A stretch of DNA of 64,000 bases from Gnetum montanum (lineage: Eukaryota > Streptophyta > Gnetopsida > Gnetales > Gnetaceae), in the NCBI GenBank assembly GCA_015680685.1, contig MNCI01027046.1:211435-275434 (forward strand), in the 5' to 3' direction. A program made the translations under genes and the position numbers. The notes below the pieces were generated by a model. That model made no database searches, was not told the DNA's origin, and was given only the letters and a program-made list of their open reading frames with translations. This document shows, in pieces, positions 55,205 to 64,000 of this stretch. The stretch's first letter is position 1. Every line of letters starts with the position of its first letter.

Positions 55205-58060
55205 AACTGGAGACTCATCCTCGAGTTATAATAAAATGATGATAGATTCCCTTACAAAATTGGGAGGTAGATTTAACTTGACATGACTTACTAACTATTT
55301 ACATTATTTAGAATGTTTTAGTGGTGTTTTTACAAAATGACAGTTACATGACAAGAAGAAAAACAAAAATTGAAGTAGCTCGATGTAGATCAAGTTCTAA
55401 GTGGTGGGGGCTCTTCCATTGGCTTCTTTCCTTTTTCATCAAGCTTCTAGAATTAGTAGTGGTTGAGGAGCACCTAAAGTTTTGCTTCTTTTGTCTATGT
55501 ATCATGTATTATTTATGCTTATTGTGTGATGTTTGATGAAGCAGGTACATCGCATGAGCATGGTAGTTGTAGAAACATCTTATTTTCTTTTACATACCAA
55601 GTTGCAAACTGTCATCTCTCCTCTTCAAATGGTCTAGTCATATTTTTTAGTTCTTGATAATTTAACATGCAGCGTGCCAAGTTTGCTACTACATCCTTCT
55701 ATTCTTAGTAGCCAACCTTAACAATGTCTAGCTCTATGTTTGCCACATGTAGTTTTTATAGTGCATCTTTCCTATTAACAAACTTCTTTTCATACATTGC
55801 ATATATGACCACTACTTATTGCTCCAACTCATTTCTTGGTCTGCCTATTGTTAGCATGGCCAGATTAGCATATTAGAGGTTTGCTAATCCCATGTACTCT
55901 GTTAGGTCTTCTATTTGTAGGTCCTTATTCTTCACTTCAACTTGGTGGACATGGGCTAGGCTATTTAGAATTATTTGACAATCTGGGTTCTAAGTTGAGA
56001 TAGAGTTGATTTTGGCCTTTGCCATCTAGATCTCTTTTTTATTTATCTCTTTGTACATGTCCACCTAATCTTTTGAAGTGTTCCTTGTGTCATTCATGCT
56101 TCTTGGCCTTATTTTGCCACATGTTGATTTCTATTGCAAATTTCTAATGGATAGTGCATACTTCTTTCAATGATAAGTTTTAATTCTTTCTGGCCAAGTG
56201 ACTCATATCTTGGCTAACTCTAACATGTTGTTCTCTTAATTGGTGAATGCTTTCTTCTATAATATTTTTCTACTTCTCAATATCTATCAACCTGGTATTA
56301 TCAACTACAAGCTTTTTATTCTCTTCTTATAAGGTAGTGAGTGCTTTGGCATGTGCATATGTTTGGGCCTTGACCACTAATCCATCCCACACTACCTTCT
56401 CCTTCTCCCTCTCCATCTTCATGTTGTGATCAATGAGGCATCTCACATGGTTAGTTCTAAACTGATCAAGTTGATCTGGTGCTACGAATTACGTAGGATC
56501 TCTTCTTTTGGCTCTCAAGGTGGCTAACTCTTCTTGCAATTGTTGCACTTTGTTTTCTACATGCTCAGCCCTAGTTTCAACCATGACCAACTTTTCTTTT
56601 GTGGCTATTAGATTAGACTAGACTATAGTGATATCACTAGGAATATTGAAAAGATTTTGCATGAATTGGCCTATCTACAATAGTCTATCCAATATGTATT
56701 CATGTTCTGCAAGAGTCATTGAGGTTCCAGCAAGCATTTGAGCATCTCTTACTCTAGAAATATCAATCAAGTGCACAATAGAAAAGTTGAAAGATTCCTT
56801 AATGTGATCAATGATGACCTCTATAGCTCCTGTTGCATATTGGTGTTGCATGATCATGACAATGCTACCTTTAGTAGTTTTGAGCATTACTTGGAATGAT
56901 GCAGCTTTCCTATATATCTATTATGTTCAATCATCCTCTTGTGCTACTTAGAGTGACACTTTTCCACTAGCTAGGTTTGTGGATACTGTGAGCCTTGTAG
57001 AGCTTTTCTGTACTTTGTACAAATTGGCCCCCTCCCTTGTTCCCCAACATATTGTTTCTAAAATTTGTTTGAAATGGCTAACAAATGGTCGATAATCTTG
57101 TGGTAGTGGTGATGATAATTCTTGCTATTGTTGTTGTTTATCCTATGATTGGCCACTAGGTCCTACCTTCTGCTACTAACTGATAGTGAGAATGTTACTG
57201 GTAGGAGTGGAACCTGCAACTTCCTTGGTGCTTAATGATTTTTATACTTGATCCTTCTTTGATGGCATCGGCCTGAACATCTCTACATGGGAAGAATTTT
57301 GGGCCTTCCTAGGAACATCATTGATGTACCCTAGGATTTTGACTTACTTGCACAACTTCCTAATGAGGCAAGGGAATGGAAGTGTTAGCTTTCATACCTT
57401 ATTTTCTTCAAACCACCTTTCAATTTTGAGGAAGAATAGATGGGCAATGTTGGTGTTGAATTTCCCCATTAGAATTACACTTCCTCTAGTCCCATATGTG
57501 GATATTCTATTAAGTCTCTTTGTTGGAAATAAGTGGTAGGTGTCACTTTTAAAGTATATCTTTTCCTTGGCTATGAGCTCACTATAATCTTTGTCTTCAT
57601 TACCATATCCCTTTTCAACCATAGCCTTTTGGCATCAGTATCAGATCTTGTTGAGATCTATGTCATATTTGCTCCTTCATTTGGGATGTTAAGGGCCTTT
57701 GTAATACTGCGTAAGGCATAGAGATTCCTTCAATTTTGACTATAGCATCTACTTACTTATTCTGCTGAAATTGGTATGTTTCCCTCATATACCACTCACC
57801 ATTGTTAGATAGCATAGGTCATAAATGAGATGCTTGGAGTTGTGTCTTTACAAATTCTAGAGCAAACTCCATGAATGGAACAAAAGTCAACTCCACAATG
57901 ACCATGAATATGATAAACTTTTCTTGTATTGCTTGGAGGCATTCAGGAGATTGCTAAAACTTGGAACGTGAGGTGTCTAACCATAGCCATAATGAATCCT
58001 TGGGTGTGATCTGTGGTTAAGGTAATTATTATTCCTTCTTTTCAAGTTTCAAACCAAGTC
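55205..58060 (-). pseudogene. Gypsy-4 extra ORF, coiled-coil rich, unknown function
   Basis: A long minus-strand reading region shows conserved pieces in order. VIVELTFVPFMEFALEFVKT and WYMRETYQFQQNK (about 57890-57750) are followed by VDAIVKIEGISMPYAVL, which matches Gypsy-3 63710-63930. TYHLFPTKRLNRISTYGTRG and MGKFNTNIAHLFFLKIERWF (57392-57560) come next, then a P/Q-rich linker and MQHQYATGAIEVIIDHIKES (56675-56887). A predicted coiled coil (VENKVQQLQEELATLRAK, then MKMEREKEKVVWDGLVV) and a P/E/K tail (KKPMEEPPPL) near 55440 close it. The middle recalls plant retroelement 'putative plant transposon' proteins (from memory, tentative). It has no membrane segments, so it is not obviously env-like. 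Confidence 0.55.
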
Positions 58061-59040
58061 CAAACAACTTTCTAGTGACATTACATTATTTCATCTCTAG
58101 GATTCTCAACCATAAGACTACCACTATTACAAGAAGTATTACCACTTGGTGTGTTGTTCAATGGAGGAGTTTATTTATTACACTTTTTTTTTATTTTTTC
58201 AAATTCTTGAGAAGCCATCTACCTTCAAGCATGGGTAACATGTCTTTCCAATGGGACCCCTAGAAATTTATTATGCACATGGATTTTATTTTGACTATGT
58301 CAACCTTACCAATGGACTACCTTTAAGAATGGGTAACATGTCTTTCAAGTGACATGATAAGGAAACACTTATTGTACTCTTACTCCAATTTTTTGTTATA
58401 TCTACAAGGATATAATGCATCCTTTACAATAGAATAGAATTCATAGTAGGAATCTAAGACACTCCACAAATCCTCTTGATATCACACCCTTTTCATTCCC
58501 ACTTGGTTCTTCACTCTTCTATCCAAGCATACTGATCACAAGCTTATTCTTGGTTTTATTTTGAGAAGAATATCATTATGGCCATGGTAAGAACCTCTTA
58601 TTGTTGAAATGGATGGATGCATGTTGTGCTCTCACTATATAGGTAATCAATCTCTTTATGATTGATAATATAGGAAAATCTTCACCTTATTGGAACTACA
58701 TCTTGCTTTATTTAATGTGTTTTATTAGAAAGTTAACAAAAATGTGTATAAAAAACAATGACAAAGTATAGAAAAATTGTAAAACATATTAAAAATTACA
58801 AAAATAGTAAGAATAAAAAAAGTATAAAAAAATGTAAAAGTGTCAAAGAATGGGAAAAGGATTAAGAATTGAAAAGTTATAAAAGAATGAAAAGATATCA
58901 AAGAATGTGAAAATTGGTAAGAAATGTAAAAAGGTATAACAAGAAATTATAAACGAAAAAGAATTGTAAAATAAAAAGTTGAAAAGCACTTATTAATTCC
59001 TAGATCAAGATAAGATATCTTCCCCATGACTAAACTCATG
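58061..59040 (-). other. Gypsy-4 non-coding module and purine-rich tract
   Basis: It contains two copies of the GTTACCCATGCTTGAAGGTAG block (near 58207-58240 and 58325-58355), the ACCAAGTGGGAATGAAAAGG block (about 58480-58520), and an A-rich tract on the plus strand (58730-58990: AAAGTATAAAAAAATGTAAA repeats). The tract corresponds to the T-rich tract of the other elements. A PPT-like motif is at 59021-59037. Confidence 0.6.
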
Positions 59041-59900
59041 GGCAAGTGTTCAAAAAATGGACCCTAGATTCCCTGGATCATACACTCTAGGTTTTTCACT
59101 TACCATCCTTAGTGACTTAGCTTTTCAGTCATCACCCCATGTAATCTTAACAGTAATCGAATTCTGATTATCTGAGGATATATGTCCCATTAGACTAGAT
59201 GGTCTTTTTATCTCAAAAGGTCCAACTATATTCTCTTGTTTATTCTTAAATTTAAATTCTAAGTCCTTATTTCCTCTATTTGCAAGTGTATGATTATGGT
59301 TTAGTATTTTCATTTGTGAGTTCTCAATTGGTGTCATTTTCTTAGGATAGAAGTTGATAAGTGAGTTAGATGGTTCCATGCATGTTTTGGATAGTTTTAG
59401 GTTCTTAGTTTTCAACCACTTCTCTCAGTTTTAGGTTCTAACTTAGCATCTATTATGCTAAGTCATGCTCTTCCCATTATGATAGGAAATTCCTTATCAT
59501 TCTTCATGATAATTATTAGAAAATATTTTGGATAGGACCACCCATTAATAGTGGTCATCACATCTTCTATCTATCCTAGAGGAATTGTGATAGATTAGTC
59601 TGCTAGCTCTAACTTTATGTTGCACTTCTTTAAGGGTACTAGGTTTGATGCCTTGTATGTTCCTTGAGATATCAAGTTTCCTCTAGAACCTAAGCCTAGT
59701 AGAGCCTTGCATGGTGAATTTCTAGCTACTTGTAAATAAATTAGAGGAATTCCTGGATCAATTCTTTTCCTAGTAATTGATCCTACCTTAATCCATTTAG
59801 ATACTATTTAAGGTATCATGAAAGCTATACATTCCTAATTCAATAATTGTAGAAGCATGGTGTTGATAGGAAGATCTATCATAGAAGAAAATTGTCTCAA
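59041..59900 (-). pseudogene. Gypsy-4 aspartic protease, decayed
   Basis: The minus strand reads DPGIPLIYLQVARNSPCKAL, then LGLGSRGNLISQGTYKASN (the active-site D-x-G replaced by G-L-G), LVPLKKCNIKLELAD, TTINGWSYPKYFLIIIMKN and FPIIMGRA-LSIIDAKLEPK. An open stretch at 59125-59415 continues past the protease (KTKNLKLSKTCMEPSNSLIN) and ends near the pol deletion. Confidence 0.7.
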
Positions 59901-60099
59901 TTAAGTCCTAATTCTACTAGTGTTTTCTAGACTTACCCAGAAGAAATGAAATTTCCTTGATTTTCCTTTAGTATTGCTGGATGAGCCTCTCTTTGTATAT
60001 TCACTACCCTTGTACCACTTGTTTGTTGAGGTTGTGATGGCATTTCTCCTTGCATTGCAAGTTGTGGCATAGGTGGTAAATGGTTAGAAGGTTGACTCA

Positions 60100-61625
60100 A
60101 TGAACCAACTGTTTGTTAATGCACGTATGGATTAGAATCTATCATTGGAGGCATTGGACTATAATATTTTCAATGCATAGTTTGAACTACTTCATTCCTT
60201 GGAGATATCAGATGGTATACATAGTATCCATAAGGATCTAGTTGCTCATATGGATACTGCTATCTCAATGATGGCATTGCCCATAATTGTGGTTGCTACC
60301 ACTGTTTATGGTACTACTCCTGTGGTTGTGAATAAGCTCCACTGAGGTAGTAGGCTAGTTGGAAGGTCTATCGATAGTTACCTTGAGGGTAAGGTAACTG
60401 TTTGGGAATTTACTTCTCAATGAATCTTGGATTAAGTTCATATGCCCTGATTTCTTATAAATGTGCCATTACAGGAAAACACCCTTTAGGATGTTCATAT
60501 TGATATACTATACACCCTTCCTTCTTATTTGAGCTTGTATCAAAACATTCTACCACTAAAGAAAATTTTCCTTTTCATCTGTAGTCTCTTTTATTTTTTT
60601 TCTCCTTTCCCTTACTAAAGGCTTGCTTAGTTCTTTCTTCTATAATTTTCAAGACTATAGCAAATTTCTCATCCACCGAATCCCACATCTTTTCTACCTT
60701 GGTGGCTATGTTGTTAATAGATTTTTGAATGGGTAGAGTCTTTTTCTGTATCACCTCTTGTAAGGTTTCTTCCTCTTGCTTATTGCATACTTATACATCT
60801 CTTTTTTGGATGGATGAATCTATATTATACTCCTTAGCTGATTTTCTCTTTTTCAATTCACCTTCTTGCTTCACCACTTGATCCATTAGTCTCTTAATTT
60901 GATTGGCCATCATTTTGGATAATCTACCCTGGGCATAAACCCCAAGGGTTTCCCTAGTTTTGTTACTTAGCCCATCAACAATATGTATAAGCTACTTGCT
61001 TTGAGAAAATCCATGGCCTAGGCACCTATGTAGAAGAAAATAATATCTACCCATTACTGCATCAAGGAATTCATGGGTTTACTACTTCCATCCTTGGATC
61101 TGCTTTCTTCAGTTTGATACTTGAGAGTAAGTCTGATATTTATCATTAAAGAGTTCTATCATGATACTCCATCTTTTAATTGATTCTAATTCTAATAATC
61201 TATACCAACTTTCTACCTCCTTAAGGAGTGTCTAAGGGAACAACTTAAGTTTTTTCTAGTCACTTTCTATATTTTGTAGGGCGCAGGCATCATCAAAGGC
61301 TTGAAGGTGATGTTGTGAATCTATGTTATACCCACCTTCAAACTTAGGCATGTTATTCATATCAAGTTACTTAATGTGACTTTTTCCTACATGTCTCGTT
61401 GAAATATATATAGCTTCTCTTATGTTGATCATGCTGCGAGTTTCCAACAAGGGTTCTTCCTAATCATAGGATTCGTATGCTTGATTGTAGTGATGCCTCC
61501 TTTTATACTCATACCTCTCGCTTTCTGCATATCTATCCCTATTCCTTTATGGTTCATGCTCTTCATCTTCTTCATCAAGATATCTTCAGTAATACCCATT
61601 TCTATCATGAGCCCATCATCTCTCC
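60100..61625 (-). pseudogene. gag: Gypsy-4 Gag, decayed and N-terminally truncated
   Basis: The minus strand shows LIHIVDGLSNKTRETLGVYA, QGRLSKMMANQIKRLMDQVV and KQEGELKKRKSAKEYNIDSS, matching Gypsy-3 Gag 47330-47520. The R/D/E/H-rich part lies near 61430-61610. Upstream (toward 61625) the gene is cut by solo LTR S4. Beyond S4 only a few bases remain before the 5' LTR, so about 850 bp of leader and N-terminal Gag present in Gypsy-3 are missing. The linker (60100-60480) is Y/Q/P-rich. Confidence 0.75.
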
Positions 61626-62527
61626 TGATGATGTGCAATTAAGTCAATGCATCAACTGGGCCGCATATACGTGGCCACATCGATGCGGGCCCATCAACGT
61701 AGCCTCCCTACATCGACATGGCCCCGTTTACGTAGCCACCTATCCCAGCCTATAAATAAGAGGGCCTTCCACCTCATTTAGAAACCTTTTGAGTAGTTGT
61801 AGTGAAGCTCTTGTAGTTTGTTCCCATATGAGATAGAATATTTTCCAAGTGCCCGCGGCAGGTGTAAGAAAAGTGATCGGCTCTTTATCCGAGCATTGAT
61901 GTATCTGAGCCCATTGGCGTGACGACAATAAATACGAACTATTCAAGCATTCCTTGCAGCATTTGGACTTAGTTATTTTATGCATTCAATAGTTTAATAT
62001 GTTTATGCTTTATTAATTACTTGTTAATTACTACAATTTTCGTTATTATAATTTCAATCACTATTGTTCATTCATAGTTCGTTAAGGCCATAAGTACAAC
62101 CATCTCGAACGTAAACCCAAATACTTGGTAAGCCCAATGACTCTTAACGTCTGGTAACCCAGAAGTGTTAGGAGATGCTCAAAACATGCTCAGAAGATGG
62201 GACCGGATACTTATGTTAGGAGTAGTTAGGATTTTGATTAAGATAATTTTAGATTAATTACTATTCTAGCCTTACTTTCCATACCTTAGTTAGCCGCCGA
62301 AAAGATAATTAAAAAGATATAAAAATCATTAGCCTTAGTCTCACTTAACCATCGTAAATAGAACCTCACAAGTGAGATTAGGATGACAATGACCATTCTA
62401 ACCCAAGGTTTCACTGGTTAGAAGTCTGGTGTATGTTAAGTGCTTACAATCTATGGATTTCGATCGAGTCGTGTGTGAACGCCCGTGATTTGTATGGTTG
62501 GACGTAGGGGTACCTAGCCGCTCATCA
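61626..62527 (+). repeat. S4: solo LTR in Gypsy-4 gag, TSD TCTCC
   Basis: It starts TGATGATGTGC and ends CCGCTCATCA, flanked by TCTCC (61621-61625 and 62528-62532). TATA (CTATAAATAAG) is at about 61749-61759, AATAAA near 61928. The U3 has three ACGTRGCC-containing repeats (61664-61740). CpG is largely preserved, which suggests a recent insertion. Confidence 0.9.
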
Positions 62528-62537
62528 TCTCCCTATC

Positions 62538-63403
62538 ATGATATTTGTACCTTCATTCGCAACACTCTACCATATAATTCATGAGTGCTAGTGCATAACC
62601 AAATCATAATCCATGGATGGACAATGTTATTACTCTAGTAATTAATGTTAAGTTCACGATCACTATCTTTCCACTTTGAGCTAGTGAAGTTCAAGTGTAT
62701 GGTTTAGCTCTTAGTAAGGCATATGATTAACTAACATTGTTAGACCTTTAATACTCCTAGTTGTGAACATGATGAAATTTGAGAATAGAAATCTAAATCT
62801 AAGTAATGATGATAATGTAAATCTACTCTAGCCTATAGCAATGAGCATCCAATCTTGGCTTACCATACACATCTTGAACTCATGTAACCATTACTGGGAT
62901 TACCAAGTGAGTTCACTACTGAGCAAATTAAGTGAAACTACTACTAGTTTACCAAATAACTATACTTTAATGCTCGAAACCAATCGTACTCATTACACTT
63001 TACTAATGAACAAGTAAAGTAAAGTACTTGGAAATGTAAATGATTAACTAGAAAATAGGAACTCAAGCTAAGTAAAATAAGTAAACTAAACAGATGCTAC
63101 AATGATAAAAAGAAGTCTCAATCTTTATTGCTGAATATGAACTATTTCCAAGTACACTTTTCTCCGATAAAGATTCCATACAACTACTTTACACCACACT
63201 GCAAGCATTCACTCTATCACTAAATTGATGGATATAAACTACAAGAGTCTAGCTAAGGATGAAATGAAAAGTTACAAATTGTGTGCCCAAGTGTTGGTAT
63301 TTATGGGCTACATACATCCCAAGACATCATATCAACAATGACATAGCATGTACCATGACATCGTACATATGATATTGCAATGTAACAAAAATTTACTTTA
63401 TCA
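62538..63403 (-). repeat. Gypsy-4 5' LTR
   Basis: On the minus strand it starts TGATAAAGTAAATTT at 63403. It is colinear with 54292-55191 through CTAGTTGTGAACATGATGAA and CATTACTGGGATTACCAAGT. The lower edge (about 62538) is blurred by a deletion that removed the PBS. Confidence 0.75.
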
Positions 63404-64000
63404 AGTAGAAACTTAATAGAATCCTTGCATAATCTCAAACAAAACCTTTATGATTGCATATGAGTCCTAAAATGCCTACAGCCAAAGGATCCTCACAACA
63501 AAGGAATACAAAACCCAAAGGCAGAGGATAAGCTAGAGAATAGACTTCACAAGGAGAGCAAGAATCCCAATCCTTTAACATCCATCAACAAATGCCTATA
63601 ATAGAACACTCTACACAATTTGAGTCTAAAGCACCACCAACTCCAGAGCAAGGATAGTGCCTCACACTATCAACCAAATGTCTCCAAGCTATTTAGGAGA
63701 AATCAATAATGTCCATAATCATTGTGAAACTCAACTTCGAACTATTCATTGAATTTACACCTGCCAACATCCAAGAACTCCAAACCTCTCCTATGTGGCT
63801 AGCTTTGTCATGTAGTGGAGAATGATACTTAGGAGAAGTATACTAGTTTTGGAAAAATAAACATGATGATGCTACAGTGAAAATTGAAGGAGACACAATG
63901 CCTTATTTAGTGGAAGCAATTACAAAGGCACTAAATATTCCCATTGTTAGAGTAAATATTACACAAATACCTACAAGACCCAGCACAAATGCAAAGAATT
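63404..64000 (+). pseudogene. Gypsy-3 extra ORF, continued to the window end
   Basis: After the right TSD (AGTAG) the text reads, with some stops, MPTAKGSSQQRNTKPKGRG (K/Q/S-rich), PIIEHSTQFESKAPPTPEQG, then IIVKLNFELFIEFTPANIQE, LQTSPMWLALSCSGE, and an open end: FWKNKHDDATVKIEGDTMPY, LVEAITKALNIPIVRVNITQ. The last parts align with Gypsy-4 57690-57900. It is the N-terminal half of the accessory protein of this Athila-like group; the function is unknown. Confidence 0.55.

Larger units (their letters stand above)
54292..63403 (-). mobile_element. Gypsy-4: Athila-like element lacking RT to integrase
   Basis: Reverse LTRs at 54292-55191 (3') and about 62538-63403 (5') flank gag, protease and the extra ORF on the minus strand. 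No RT, RNase H or integrase motif is present; protease text passes directly to post-integrase text near 59040. The PBS and the first part of gag are also gone. The TSD is AATAG/AGTAG, one mismatch. It is inserted in Gypsy-3, whose sequence resumes with AGTAGAAACTTAATAGAATCC. Confidence 0.8.
44971..64000 (+). mobile_element. Gypsy-3: Athila-like element, runs off the right edge
   Basis: It has 5' LTR 44971-45837, PBS, gag, protease, RT, RNase H and integrase to about 52200, and a 3' module. It is interrupted at 54292-63403 by Gypsy-4 and resumes in the extra ORF at 63404-64000. Domain order and motif text match Gypsy-1 but the LTR subfamily differs. The 3' LTR is outside the window. Confidence 0.85.

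Noticed and set aside
57321-57721. Plus-strand open stretches in Gypsy-4
   Set aside because: They are opposite-strand shadows of the accessory ORF, which is conserved with Gypsy-3 in the minus frame.
1-64000. Host protein-coding genes, tRNA, rRNA or snoRNA genes
   Set aside because: I read both strands for open frames, tRNA-like ends and known families and found only retroelement text. The sole spliced gene lies inside an element.

Overview
The window looks like a piece of a very large plant nuclear genome, most likely a gymnosperm (an inference from content, not proven). I find no intact host gene, tRNA, rRNA or bacterial feature. Almost all of the 64 kb can be resolved into old LTR retrotransposons nested inside each other. 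Coding regions carry many stops and frameshifts, target-site duplications (TSDs) are partly preserved, and there are two N runs plus isolated Ns.

Left nest (1 to 44398). The host layer is an Athila-like Ty3/gypsy element, 'Gypsy-B'. Only its integrase tail (39293-40130), 3' region and 3' LTR (43468-44398) are in view. A copia-type element, 'C1', sits in its integrase: gag from 1152, an extra ORF, and a 3' LTR split into 5139-5796 and 38796-39292. C1's 5' LTR is interrupted by a reverse LTR, S1 (1-855). C1's 3' LTR is split by a 33-kb minus-strand Tat/Ogre-like element, 'T1' (5797-38795). T1's gag-protease region is split by a plus-strand Athila-like element, 'Gypsy-1' (22015-32786, TSD CCTCT). 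Gypsy-1's gag is split by a solo LTR, S2 (24719-25507, TSD ACAAG). The nest is therefore five layers deep. A further solo LTR, S3 (42438-43215, TSD AGGAG), sits in Gypsy-B.

Right nest (44971 to the window end). A plus-strand Athila-like element, 'Gypsy-3', has its 5' LTR, PBS, gag, protease, RT, RNase H and integrase between 44971 and 52200. It is interrupted by a minus-strand relative, 'Gypsy-4' (54292-63403, TSD AATAG/AGTAG). Gypsy-4 has lost RT to integrase and carries solo LTR S4 (61626-62527, TSD TCTCC). Gypsy-3 resumes at 63404 inside an extra ORF.

The most unusual content is in T1. Between protease (about 21 kb) and RT (about 10 kb) lie some 10.4 kb bounded by plausible minus-strand splice sites. 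They hold a 17-unit array with a period near 188 bp, several smaller repeat arrays, and a plus-strand (antisense) gene with seven exons and six small introns (16556-20182). Second in interest is a module downstream of integrase in the Athila-like elements: a pyrimidine tract, conserved non-coding blocks, a U3-like TATA segment, PPT-like motifs and a conserved coiled-coil ORF. Third, the LTR U3 regions carry palindromic GATATC-centred arrays just upstream of the TATA box.
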